This document shows positions 7,964 to 15,520 of a stretch of DNA of 35,163 nt, one piece after another. The stretch's first letter is position 1. Each line of letters opens with the position of its first letter. The notes under the pieces are model-generated. The model was given only the letters and a program-made list of their open reading frames with translations. It was not told the origin of the DNA and searched no databases. The DNA is from UBA1783 sp033808805 (GTDB lineage Bacteria; Bacillota_I; Bacilli_A; Erysipelotrichales; Erysipelotrichaceae), in NCBI GenBank assembly GCA_033808805.1, contig JAPXMY010000013.1:1-35163 (forward strand), written 5' to 3'. Made by a program: the position numbers and the translations under genes.

Positions 7964-9246
7964 TTAGTATAAAGTTTGATGGAACAAATGTTAATCCTGA
8001 TAGTGTAATGGCTATAAACAGAAGTCATAATTTGTTTATGGATAGTTTTCATCTGGGAAGTACAGCTAGTGCTATTTACAATATTGAATTGAGTAAACAA
8101 TTTAACCCACCTTTAAATGTAAGTAAATGTACTCTTTATGAAAATGGAGTTTTGTTTGCTACTTTAGTTATAGATAGTATTAATACAGAAGATGAAACCA
8201 AAGTTAAATATAAATTTACGGATGGGATGGTTAATTTCAATTTCGAATATAGTGCTGAGGCATTAATTAATCAAATGGGTGGAACTTGTACGTTGTTAGA
8301 TATAATGGTTGAAATATGCGATATAGCCAATATTTCATTAGCCACTACCACCTTTGATTATCACGATATGGAGATTAACTGGTATGATGACAGGTTTACT
8401 GGAAGAGATTATGTAGGTTTTGTTGCCGAATTAAATGGTGGTTATAGTTATATTAATAAAAATGGTGAATTGGAAATCAAAAGTTTCAGTAGCATATCTA
8501 AAGTAGCTATTCCTGTGGAAAATTGTAGTAGCTTCAAAGTAGGAGAAGAACACAATATTACTAGAATGGTTTATGACAATGGTATTGGAACGATGCTAGA
8601 GGTAGGTGTTGAAGGTGAAACAGTTTATATAGATTCTAATAATCCATTTATAAATGGCACGGATGATGAGATTCTTGATATTTTAACTACAATCCTAACA
8701 AAACTTAATAATTTTAAATTTTATGGAATAGAAGTAAAAGATATGCCTATTCCAGATGTTAAAGTTGGTGAAATTATTACTTTTAATTTAGGTGATGAGG
8801 CTTATCCTGTTATTTGGGGTTATAAACAAATATATAACACTATGTGGTTAGGTGGTTATAGTTTTAAAGCAAATAGTATTATGCAAGAAGAAACTAAAGT
8901 TATAGATGAAACCACAAGAAGTATAAATAGTATTAGAACCGAAATAAATAGGCAAAGTGGCACAGTTTCTATTATTGCAGAACAGCAAAATGAAATGGAA
9001 GATAAGTTAGTACATTTACAGGTTAGAGCAATAGAAAGTGATGTTATAATTACTAACCAAAAAACAGAAAATCCTAGTGGATATGCTTCTTTTAAAGAAG
9101 ATGGTATGAGAATATATGTTCAAAATACAAATATAGCCGAAGCTACAGCTGATAGATTTAACTGTAATAAAGGTTTAGGAATTCAAGATTGGGCTATAGT
9201 TCAAGGACAAAGTCCAAGTGTATTAAATGTTTTTAGGAAAGAATAA
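7960..9246 (+). CDS. Tail hub / baseplate protein (tail-associated)
   Basis: A 428-aa protein. The first two thirds are beta-rich (residues 1-300), with a GRDYVGFVAELNGGYSYINKNGEL segment typical of gp27/Tal-like hub domains that pierce or anchor the tail tip, and a later 'VGEIITFNLGDEAYPVIWGYKQIYN...GGYSF' strand pair. A helical coil (about 310-355: VIDETTRSINSIRTEINRQS...IIAEQQNEMEDKL) follows, and a small C-terminal domain. No peptidase motif is visible, so it is a structural hub without an obvious lysin. It is followed after 3 bases by the fibre gene, which it probably carries. Confidence 0.7.
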   Translation: MISIKFDGTNVNPDSVMAINRSHNLFMDSFHLGSTASAIYNIELSKQFNPPLNVSKCTLYENGVLFATLVIDSINTEDETKVKYKFTDGMVNFNFEYSAEALINQMGGTCTLLDIMVEICDIANISLATTTFDYHDMEINWYDDRFTGRDYVGFVAELNGGYSYINKNGELEIKSFSSISKVAIPVENCSSFKVGEEHNITRMVYDNGIGTMLEVGVEGETVYIDSNNPFINGTDDEILDILTTILTKLNNFKFYGIEVKDMPIPDVKVGEIITFNLGDEAYPVIWGYKQIYNTMWLGGYSFKANSIMQEETKVIDETTRSINSIRTEINRQSGTVSIIAEQQNEMEDKLVHLQVRAIESDVIITNQKTENPSGYASFKEDGMRIYVQNTNIAEATADRFNCNKGLGIQDWAIVQGQSPSVLNVFRKE

Positions 9247-9249
9247 TAT

Positions 9250-10488
9250 ATGGCAGAAATTATTGTAGGTCAAACAATTACAACACAACAATATGCAAAT
9301 GCTGATAATACCAGTTTATCGTATTATCTAAATGCTTATCTTTTCTATGTGGATGTTACTTTAATTTCTCAAGATATTGTTAAAGCTTTATCAAAAGTAA
9401 GAATAAAACATAGAATGAAATGTGTTAGATCTTATTATTCTAAATATAATTCTTTACATAGTGATATCAGTATAGGAGATGAAGTAAAAAATACTAAATA
9501 TCTACCTACCACCGGAAAAGGGCAAACCTATGATTTAGCAGAGTGGACTGGAGATGTTCCTCATGATTCTCAAGGTAATTTAAGTATTGTAGTTAAAGGT
9601 ATATGGCATGGTTACGATAACAACAACAATTATGGTCCAGTTAGTAATACTTTACTCAACGAAATACAATTTCCTCAAATATTGAGAGCATCTACAATAA
9701 ATGTATCTCCTACTTTTTTAACCAGTGGTAATGCAACAATTATGGTAACAAAACATGACCCAGCTTATACTACTACTTTGAAATACAGAGTTAATAATGT
9801 GGATTATGTTATAGCCACTAAAAGTTCAAATACTACTTTCTATTTAGCATATAACACGATTAAAAATATTATAGGAAGTTATACCAGTGCTGTAGTTAAA
9901 ATTACTGCCATTACTTATAGTGGAAACACTATATTAGGTGAAGACAGCAAGGAAATAATTATACAAACTGGCTCTATACCACTTTCATTGTATGATGATA
10001 TGTTAGGAAATGTAGGTGCTACATTTGGCGAAAAAGCCACTGGAAAGGATATTCATTTTAAACTGCCAGTACATTTCTACAATGAAGTATATGGGTTACC
10101 ATCAACTACATATAAGCCAAATGACATATTAAGGCTTGATTTTTATGGAATTTATGCAGGTGTATTGACATCAGGGCAAAGAGAGATAGGTTTTACTTTA
10201 TTTCTTGATAAACCCATAGATGAAAGTGTAACTGGGGTGAACATAGGCTCAATAAAATGTAATATAAGCGCTTATGGGAATGTCTATCTTGGAAGAGGTT
10301 CAAGCTGGTATAACGGTGGATACGAATATGTTGGTCAAAGTGGCTATACGGTTGAAGTTAACTGGAAAGCCGGATTAAGTGCAATAACTATCTGGATAAA
10401 GAAGTCAACAGCATTTACCAGTACAACTGCATTGAATAACTCGGCTGTTATTGTAAGAGCTCAAGATTTGATTATTAATTTCAGCTAA
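9250..10488 (+). CDS. DUF859-like tail fibre / receptor-binding protein
   Basis: A 412-aa beta-rich protein. Residues about 1-150 form a domain with RIKHRMKC..SYYSKYNSL and a 'WTGDVPHDSQGNLSI.V.G.W' motif characteristic of the DUF859 group of Firmicutes phage minor structural proteins. The middle resembles Ig-like repeats. 'GNVGATFGEKATGKDIHF' (about 254-271) is the DUF859-type end motif, after which a Gly/Tyr-rich C-terminal module (about 290-412) probably carries host recognition. Located between hub and lysis genes, the usual fibre position. Specific receptor unknown. Confidence 0.68.
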   Translation: MAEIIVGQTITTQQYANADNTSLSYYLNAYLFYVDVTLISQDIVKALSKVRIKHRMKCVRSYYSKYNSLHSDISIGDEVKNTKYLPTTGKGQTYDLAEWTGDVPHDSQGNLSIVVKGIWHGYDNNNNYGPVSNTLLNEIQFPQILRASTINVSPTFLTSGNATIMVTKHDPAYTTTLKYRVNNVDYVIATKSSNTTFYLAYNTIKNIIGSYTSAVVKITAITYSGNTILGEDSKEIIIQTGSIPLSLYDDMLGNVGATFGEKATGKDIHFKLPVHFYNEVYGLPSTTYKPNDILRLDFYGIYAGVLTSGQREIGFTLFLDKPIDESVTGVNIGSIKCNISAYGNVYLGRGSSWYNGGYEYVGQSGYTVEVNWKAGLSAITIWIKKSTAFTSTTALNNSAVIVRAQDLIINFS

Positions 10489-10501
10489 GGGGGTACATGG
10501 T

Positions 10502-10699
10502 ATGGGTAAAACAATTGAGCAGATGACTTTAGGTGAACTATATATCTATCTTTCTGAAACAAATTATGTGAGTGAAGAACTGATAGATGAATATATCGAT
10601 GGAAAAACCAAAACCCAATTAAAAGAGGTTTATGGTTCAATAATAAAAAATAGAAAATTGGCAAGGCAGAGAATAACTATGCTGGAAAGTGAGGAATGA
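10502..10699 (+). CDS. Small phage protein (65 aa), function unknown
   Basis: Starts MGKTIEQMTLGELYIYLSETNYV after an AAGGGGG ribosome site. The rest is helical and charged (IDEYIDGKTKTQLKEVYGS, then NRKLARQRITMLESEE). I do not recognise a family. Size, helical content and position between fibre and lysis module resemble XkdX-type small proteins, but without shared residues I can point to. It lies 3 bases before the next gene, so it belongs to the late operon. Confidence 0.6.
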   Translation: MGKTIEQMTLGELYIYLSETNYVSEELIDEYIDGKTKTQLKEVYGSIIKNRKLARQRITMLESEE

Positions 10700-10702
10700 T
10701 AG

Positions 10703-11068
10703 ATGTTTGGCGATTTGACAGTTACAGAATTGAATGAAGGATTAATACTAATAGTTAGTATGATTGGTGGTGCTACTGCTATAGGTAAATTTTATTCCAA
10801 TTCAATGAAAAAAGTAATTAAAGAGCAATCTTTAGAAGATGAAAAGAAAATCAATGATAAGTTTGATGAAATTAACTTAAATATCAGTGGAATCAAGCAG
10901 GATGTTGAAAACTTATCTAAGCAATTAAAAAAAGTAGATAGTGATACCAACACTTTGAAAAAGTCTACAAAAGCCATGCTGAAGCATATGGTTTACAATA
11001 ATCACGTTGCTGAAATGCAGGATGAATTAGACAATTTTGAAAATAAGATGATGGGTATCAAAGAGTAA
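10703..11068 (+). CDS. Membrane-anchored coiled-coil protein near holin (XhlA-like)
   Basis: A 121-aa protein with one N-terminal hydrophobic segment (about 12-30, EGLILIVSMIGGATAIGKF) and a long Lys/Glu coiled coil (about 35-90, with regular I/L/V heptads through ISGIKQDVENLSKQLKKVDSDTN). The C-terminus is again helical. Small membrane proteins with a coiled coil just before holin and endolysin often assist lysis (haemolysin XhlA or phage 'holin-like' groups). The topology here is reversed relative to XhlA, whose anchor is C-terminal, so the name is only descriptive. Confidence 0.6.
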   Translation: MFGDLTVTELNEGLILIVSMIGGATAIGKFYSNSMKKVIKEQSLEDEKKINDKFDEINLNISGIKQDVENLSKQLKKVDSDTNTLKKSTKAMLKHMVYNNHVAEMQDELDNFENKMMGIKE

Positions 11069-11090
11069 ATAATCAAGGAGGTATTTTAAG

Positions 11091-11312
11091 ATGATTTTAA
11101 AAAATGGATGGTATGATGTACTTAAATGGTGTGGTTTAATCGCACTTCCAGCTCTGGCAGTTTTCTACAATGTATTAGGTGAGGCATGGGGTTTACCTTA
11201 TGTTGATGAAATTGTAACAACGTTAAATGCTGTTGGAGCGCTTACCGGTACATTAATCGGTGTATCTAATGCTAACTATTACAAAAACAAAGAAGCTGAT
11301 GTAAATGAGTAA
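11091..11312 (+). CDS. Phage holin
   Basis: A 73-aa protein with two hydrophobic segments (about 11-29, LKWCGLIALPALAVFYNVL, and about 42-60, TTLNAVGALTGTLIGVSNA) separated by a short GEAWGLPY turn, and a charged tail. 'YDVLKW..LI.LPAL...Y..LG..WGLPY...I..T..A...LG.LIG.S' is the pattern of the holin family Phage_holin_5_2 as I recognise it. It forms membrane holes that release the endolysin. AAGGAGG stands 8 bases before the ATG. It overlaps the endolysin start by 8 bases. Confidence 0.85.
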   Translation: MILKNGWYDVLKWCGLIALPALAVFYNVLGEAWGLPYVDEIVTTLNAVGALTGTLIGVSNANYYKNKEADVNE

Positions 11313-12306
11313 GGTTGTAGATGCTAAAAGAAAACACTTAGCAGTTTTACCTATTCAAGATGGGGGCATAACAGCCGAGTTTTATGTGGATGCAAATGGA
11401 GATATTATTCACAATGGATCTGACTGGGGTTGGAAATATAAACCAAACGATTCTATATTTGCAATTCAATCAGGATTTGTAATCAGTAAATTTTATAACG
11501 CCATTGATATTGGTCATGCTGTGGTGATTAGAACAACATATAGCGATGGAACTCACAGAGATCATGGCTATATACATCTGAAAGAAGCAGCTGTTGTTAA
11601 TAAAGGCGATTATGTTGAAGCAGGACAAAAAATAGGTGTAAGAGGTGGTTCGCCATATATAAACGGAAAACCTAAATATGGAGAACATTTACACTTATAC
11701 ACAACACGACCACATAAAAGACCTTATTCCTGGAGTAACATGAAAAAAGAAGTAATTGATCCATTTACAGAATTGATTTTTCATAAAATGCCAGGAAGAA
11801 CTTATCATTTACAAACAAAAGATGGTCACAATTTTGGAAAAACAGCACCTATTTGGAAGGAGGAAAAAAAGTCAGTGATACCAGAACCAGTAAAAAGAGA
11901 TGAAAGTAGAAATCAGATAGAAATTAAATCTGATACAAGAAATTTAAGAGAAGGACCTGGACTATCAGCAAAAAAATATAGTCAGTATTGTAAAAGAGGA
12001 ATTTATAATGTCAATAAAACGGCAGTAGCTGATAATTATATTTGGGCAAATATAGCCGATGGGTATTGGGTAGCAGTTATGGAAACAGATGGTAATTATC
12101 CAGCTGTGGATTACAAAATTTTATATCAAAATTTAAAGGATGACTTAACAATTTATTTAACACAAAAAGATCAACTAATAAAACAAAGGGATAAAGCTTA
12201 TGAAGAAATAGAAGATTTAAAATCAACAATTAAAATTTACACAACTCAAAAAGAAGTATTAATTGATAGATTAGAAAAAGCACTGAGTGAAATAAAGGGA
12301 GTTTAA
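11305..12306 (+). CDS. Endolysin: M23 peptidase, SH3 domain, coiled coil
   Basis: A 333-aa protein. Residues about 1-160 form an M23 (LytM-type) zinc peptidase: HNGSD (H36...D40), YIHL (H91) and EHLHL (H128, H130) are the expected ligands and catalytic His. A bacterial SH3 domain follows (about 205-260: DTRNLREGPGLS...GYWVAV), then a coiled coil (about 270-333). It would cut peptide cross-bridges in peptidoglycan after holin action. Start: ATG inside the end of the holin gene. An AAGGAGG (11857-11863) with in-frame GTG at 11875 lies in the linker and could start a 143-aa binding-domain product. No signal peptide is visible, in keeping with holin-dependent release. Confidence 0.88.
   Translation: MSKVVDAKRKHLAVLPIQDGGITAEFYVDANGDIIHNGSDWGWKYKPNDSIFAIQSGFVISKFYNAIDIGHAVVIRTTYSDGTHRDHGYIHLKEAAVVNKGDYVEAGQKIGVRGGSPYINGKPKYGEHLHLYTTRPHKRPYSWSNMKKEVIDPFTELIFHKMPGRTYHLQTKDGHNFGKTAPIWKEEKKSVIPEPVKRDESRNQIEIKSDTRNLREGPGLSAKKYSQYCKRGIYNVNKTAVADNYIWANIADGYWVAVMETDGNYPAVDYKILYQNLKDDLTIYLTQKDQLIKQRDKAYEEIEDLKSTIKIYTTQKEVLIDRLEKALSEIKGV
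11857..11877 (+). promoter_or_regulatory. Possible internal ribosome site in endolysin
   Basis: AAGGAGG at 11857-11863, a full anti-Shine-Dalgarno match, sits in the Lys/Glu linker and is followed after 11 bases by an in-frame GTG (11875-11877, residue 191). Starting there would give SH3 plus coiled coil alone. Several clostridial and enterococcal endolysins make binding-domain subunits this way. The 11-base spacing is longer than ideal, so use is uncertain. Confidence 0.45.
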
Positions 12307-12333
12307 GGCTACTTTTAAATCAAATCCAAGGTG

Positions 12334-12355
12334 TTTAGGTAAGATTTAGGTAAGA
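12334..12355. repeat. Tandem 11-bp direct repeat (TTTAGGTAAGA x2)
   Basis: TTTAGGTAAGA occurs at 12334-12344 and again immediately at 12345-12355. Tandem short repeats beside an attachment core are typical arm-type integrase or excisionase sites; that reading is inference. Confidence 0.5.
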
Positions 12356-12491
12356 ATAATTTCAAAACGATAGTAAAGCTATCTAAAATAGTGTGTATAA
12401 ACTAATTGAAATGAAAGTAAATACACGGAAAAGCACTGAAATCAATTGAAATTAACGAAACTTCACTTTCTGCTATTCGGCACCAGTGACA

Positions 12492-12519
12492 AAAAAAGTA
12501 GGGGTTTCTCTACTTTTTT
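12492..12519. terminator. Bidirectional terminator
   Basis: AAAAAAGTAG (12492-12501) pairs perfectly with CTACTTTTTT (12510-12519), loop of 8. The A and T runs give a U-tract in both directions, so it can end the late phage operon (+) and the minus-strand remnants. Confidence 0.78.
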
Positions 12520-12592
12520 AATGCAATTTTCTCTTTATTTATAAGGTTTTTTTGATTTTAGCACTTTTTAACTGCTTCAATTTGTAGCACTC

Positions 12593-12614
12593 TACATACG
12601 AATTACATACGAAT
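12593..12614. repeat. Tandem 11-bp direct repeat (TACATACGAAT x2)
   Basis: TACATACGAAT at 12593-12603 is repeated at 12604-12614, running into the stop codon of the integrase fragment. Short tandem repeats just beyond an integrase gene are usual for arm-type binding sites of tyrosine integrases; the function here is inferred. Confidence 0.5.
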
Positions 12615-12790
12615 TATGTGAGTTTATTTATCTTATCTATCAATGAATCCATCTCACTGGCATATAAATGAGAGTATATATATAGTGTTTGCTTGGTGCT
12701 TGAGTGTCCTAAAAACTTATTTAACAGCATTATGTTGCCACCATTATTGGCAATAAAAGAAGCATAGCTGTCCCTAAAGTCTTGTATGAA
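12614..12790 (-). pseudogene. Tyrosine integrase, C-terminal fragment
   Basis: The minus strand encodes DFRDSYASFIANNGGNIML, then LNKFLGHSSTKQTLYIYSHLY and a terminal helix. This is the end of a tyrosine recombinase: the Arg of the HxxR box (FRD), the GHSS His and the nucleophile Tyr in YSHLY are present, but the His expected before DFR is replaced by Gln at the breakpoint and about 300 N-terminal residues are missing. The sequence is joined at about 12783-12795 to a terminase fragment in another frame. It is inactive alone. Orientation is convergent with the late phage operon. Confidence 0.82.
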
Positions 12791-13058
12791 GTATATTCTC
12801 ACCATTGACAATTCCGTACATTTCTCTAATGGCTACTATCTCATTTTTACCATTTCTACGTGGTACTGAATAGCCGAACTTGGTATGAACAAACAGACCA
12901 TCATCATTCAGTGCCAGCAAATCGTACAAAATTAAAGACTGCCACTCCTGAGCAGTCTTGTTTGTCTTATGGTATAAATCTATAGCTACCTGGCCATCAG
13001 TTCTATCGTAGGGAAGTATCAGACTCCTGGTGGGTGTTTGCCTTCCTTTTTTAGACAT
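12783..13058 (-). pseudogene. Terminase large subunit, N-terminal fragment
   Basis: About 90 residues starting MSKKGRQTPTRSLILPYD with AAAGGTGG before the ATG. FGYSVPRRNGKNE (about 61-73) is the Walker A region of the ATP-driven packaging motor (phage terminase large subunit), with the 'L.P.d.tdG..AI.Ly..t..ta..WQ..ll.dll' N-terminal pattern. The frame ends shortly after ENILHT, where it runs into the integrase remnant and a stop. The nuclease and most of the ATPase are lost, so it is a deletion product. The complete terminase of the neighbouring prophage would lie left of the window. Confidence 0.82.
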
Positions 13059-13070
13059 AATGCACCACCT

Positions 13071-13421
13071 TTATATAAAATTTGCTATTAAATCAGTTGC
13101 CATGTTTCCTTTTATGTATTCAAGCACTTTCCCCATATACTCATCACCTTTTAGGTAATGAATGCCCTTAGGTGTTATCTGGCAGGTTGATAGCTGGTTT
13201 TTGATGTAATAGCCATTGCCGACCTTAATGTCTGTGATTCCTTTTATGTATTCTGCACTGACCAGATTCTCAATGATATACAGCCAGTAATCGTGATGGA
13301 TGTTAAATAAAGCACCATCACATAATAGATACTCTTTTTCTGGGTTTTCACCTTTTTTAAGGCAACTATACAAGTATGCCAGTATCTTATATACGATTAC
13401 ATGATAATCATCTTTTGCCAT
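13071..13421 (-). CDS. YjcQ-family phage protein
   Basis: A 116-aa protein: MAKDDYHVIVYKILAYLYSCLKKG, then HHDYWLYIIENLVSAEYIKG, GYYIKNQLSTCQITPKGIHYLKGD and a C-terminal helix. This matches the YjcQ family, a winged-helix-like small protein widespread in Firmicutes prophages, usually near terminase and portal genes; its role is unknown, possibly DNA binding. It appears intact with GGAAAGGATG upstream. It lies 12 bases before the terminase fragment. Confidence 0.78.
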   Translation of the reverse strand: MAKDDYHVIVYKILAYLYSCLKKGENPEKEYLLCDGALFNIHHDYWLYIIENLVSAEYIKGITDIKVGNGYYIKNQLSTCQITPKGIHYLKGDEYMGKVLEYIKGNMATDLIANFI

Positions 13422-13450
13422 AATATCATCCTTTCCAAATAAAAACCACT

Positions 13451-13663
13451 TTATTGCGGTTGTGTGTTTTTAATTTCGAATATTCCTCTTGGGTTTCTTT
13501 CTTCAGCTTTTTGAAGTTTTTCTTTAAAGATAAAATAAAACTCATCCCATTCATTTTTAGATAACTTTTTAGCTAATTCTGGAGCCACAGTAAAGTAAGC
13601 GATTTTTATAGCATAATCACTCATATCATCTTTAAAAATTTCTTCACATAACTTTTTAATCAT
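13451..13663 (-). CDS. Small protein after MuF gene; candidate immunity protein
   Basis: Start chosen at ATG 13663 (70 aa), with AGGGTGG 8 bases before it; a longer frame to 13693 lacks a ribosome site. The product begins MIKKLCEEIFKDDMSDYAIK, contains PELAKKLSKNEWDEFYFIFKEKL and ends in a charged tail. I do not recognise the family. The start overlaps the end of the MuF/JAMM-like gene by 8 bases, which indicates translational coupling. Small genes coupled behind MuF effectors often encode immunity proteins, so that role is proposed by context only. Confidence 0.55.
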   Translation of the reverse strand: MIKKLCEEIFKDDMSDYAIKIAYFTVAPELAKKLSKNEWDEFYFIFKEKLQKAEERNPRGIFEIKNTQPQ

Positions 13664-14978
13664 AAAGATTTCCACCCTGAACCTCCCACTCAAAATGTTT
13701 AGTCATTCTATAAAACATTTCTTTTTCGGCTATATACAATCTTTCTTGAGGTGTGTATTCTAAATAAGAATGTGCAAATTCCATAAATACATCATCTCTA
13801 ATTTTAGAGTATATATCTAAAATTTCATTTCCAGTTGCTTTTATACCATTCCCGACAGATACTATATAAACATCACCAACATCATTAATGTTGCCTACTG
13901 AAGATACTCTATCTATAGACAAACGAGTTAAATCTTGAAGAGAACACAAAGAACAATTGGTATGACTATGTAATAATTGTATATCATTTCCCTTTATGTT
14001 TTCAAGTGTAAAATATACTCTCTCATATATACCCGATGTATAAGGCCCTTTAACAATTTTCCCATCAGCAAAAATAACCATATGCTCAAATCCAGTTTTT
14101 TTAGTATTTTCAAAAATTTCAATAAGTGCATTTCTTTGCAATTCGCTTAAATCCAGTGGCAAATAATCCGCAAACTCATCTTTTAAATCCTTTGGCTTGG
14201 CAATATCCAAATCTTTAATTCTCAATTCAAGCAGTTTTTCTCTTGTTTTACCACTTAAACTAATTTTGCTTTGACTGCCGAATTCTAACCTTCTTTTTAA
14301 TTCTTCATTATCAACCGGCTTTCTAGTTTTGACATCAACCGCCTTACCTTTTCTGGGAGCGTAAACAATAAGACATTTACAGTTTTTATGCCTTCGCCAA
14401 ACATCATTTCCGCTGTCGCTGACATCTTCATACCTATAAGCACCTTCTAAACTCTGACACCATTTACAACAATCATATTTAGCCAATCTTGTCACTTTTG
14501 GCTCAAGTCCAGACTTCCATTGAAAATCAGCATTTGCTCTTACTGTTTCATCAACAATACTTTGATAGAAGTTATCAGTGTATGCTGGGTATGCCTGTTT
14601 AAATGAGTTTAAATCTCTTTGCGCCATATCCCATACAATACTATGCGCTCTGTCATCATCATATTTAGGAGCTATTGCCTTTAAACCAATATTTGCTTCT
14701 TTATTCATTTCTGTTTGAGCAATAACACAGGCATCAGCTATCAGCTTATAGTCATTTTCTAAAATTTCACTTAATACTTCATTTAAAATATCATAGTTCA
14801 GTGTCCCAAATTCATTAATCAGTGAATCATCAAAATTGCTTATAACAGCTTTGGAACTCTTGTCAGCAATCTCAACAGCATAACTTTGTACCTGCTTGTA
14901 ATCGCTGAAGTTTTCCTTTTCCTTAAACCTTTTTCTAAACTCTTCTTTGATTTTTTCCAGTAATTCTTTAGCATCCAT
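13656..14978 (-). CDS. MuF head protein with C-terminal JAMM-like domain
   Basis: A 440-aa protein. Residues about 85-215 are the SPP1 gp7/MuF minor head domain, with the zinc-finger-like signature CCKWCQ (C170/C171, C174) and RRHKNCKC (H197, C200, C202). A separate C-terminal domain (about 275-400) carries E298 followed by HSHTNCSLCSLQD (H337, H339, S346, D349), the E...HxH...SxxD layout of JAMM/MPN-type metalloproteases, though with six rather than seven residues between HxH and S. MuF proteins with extra C-terminal domains are a known polymorphic-toxin class carried in phage heads. The start overlaps the portal stop. Toxin activity is inferred. Confidence 0.8.
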   Translation of the reverse strand: MDAKELLEKIKEEFRKRFKEKENFSDYKQVQSYAVEIADKSSKAVISNFDDSLINEFGTLNYDILNEVLSEILENDYKLIADACVIAQTEMNKEANIGLKAIAPKYDDDRAHSIVWDMAQRDLNSFKQAYPAYTDNFYQSIVDETVRANADFQWKSGLEPKVTRLAKYDCCKWCQSLEGAYRYEDVSDSGNDVWRRHKNCKCLIVYAPRKGKAVDVKTRKPVDNEELKRRLEFGSQSKISLSGKTREKLLELRIKDLDIAKPKDLKDEFADYLPLDLSELQRNALIEIFENTKKTGFEHMVIFADGKIVKGPYTSGIYERVYFTLENIKGNDIQLLHSHTNCSLCSLQDLTRLSIDRVSSVGNINDVGDVYIVSVGNGIKATGNEILDIYSKIRDDVFMEFAHSYLEYTPQERLYIAEKEMFYRMTKHFEWEVQGGNLYD

Positions 14979-15520
14979 TAACTGCCACCTTCAATGCCGG
15001 TTAAATCACGTAGGTTTTCTTCATTGAAATATCCTGGTACTGCTTGATTAATCTTGATAGCAGCATCACCGATTAAAGAGAGAGTTGAATTGCTTGGTTC
15101 AAATACTGGCTCATATTTTGGTTTAGTCAGGAACATCATTTCTCTTGTATAGTTGTAGTTGTCACGTAAACATGCTGCTAAAAAGCCAACGTTCAGGAAA
15201 CAGCTGCCAAACACTTTCTGGGCTTTTCTTGCCTCCAACCTTAAATTTTCATGTGCTGCAGCAATAGCTTCAGCACTTGATGGATTATCGGTTACAAATC
15301 CCAGGTCATCTAAGGTTAAGCCAGTTTCACCGGCAAATAACGATGCAAACATTTTCAGCTGCTCATTATGAGGTTGCATTGACTGTTGAGTGAACTGGCC
15401 CAGTCTTGGCTCATTTCCTTCATCAGAAGCACTGATTTCAATTAAGGTAGAAATAGACGCTTTCCACTTTTCCATCCTTTCAGCACTTGGATCCGTGCCA
15501 ACTACTCGCTTTTTTAATTG
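14978..15520 (-). pseudogene. Phage portal protein, C-terminal fragment
   Basis: The frame is open from 15520 (after a TGA) through KKRVVGTDPSAERMEKW to the stop at 14978. It contains LGQFTQQSMQPHNEQLKMF, SLFAGETGLTLDDLGFVTDN and IKINQAVPGYFNEENLRDL, all characteristic of the C-terminal half of SPP1-type portal proteins. A whole portal is about 450-500 residues; more than 300 N-terminal residues are missing and no start with a ribosome site is present at 15520. An ATG at 15475 exists inside the domain and could give 165 aa, but homology continues upstream of it, so this is a truncated gene. Confidence 0.8.

Larger units (their letters stand above)
12307..12613. other. Intergenic junction, no gene, att-like repeats
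   Basis: A 307-base stretch between the endolysin stop and the integrase remnant with no credible reading frame. It holds two different pairs of tandem 11-bp direct repeats at its ends (12334-12355 and 12593-12614) and one bidirectional terminator hairpin (12492-12519). A phage lysis module, repeats and an adjacent integrase fragment are what one expects near an attachment site, but no core duplication can be found because the other prophage end is outside the window. Confidence 0.5.

Noticed and set aside
12470..12490. tRNA 3' end as phage attachment site (TTCGGCACCA-like)
   Set aside because: No acceptor or T-arm pairing can be built around it; the match is only a few bases long.
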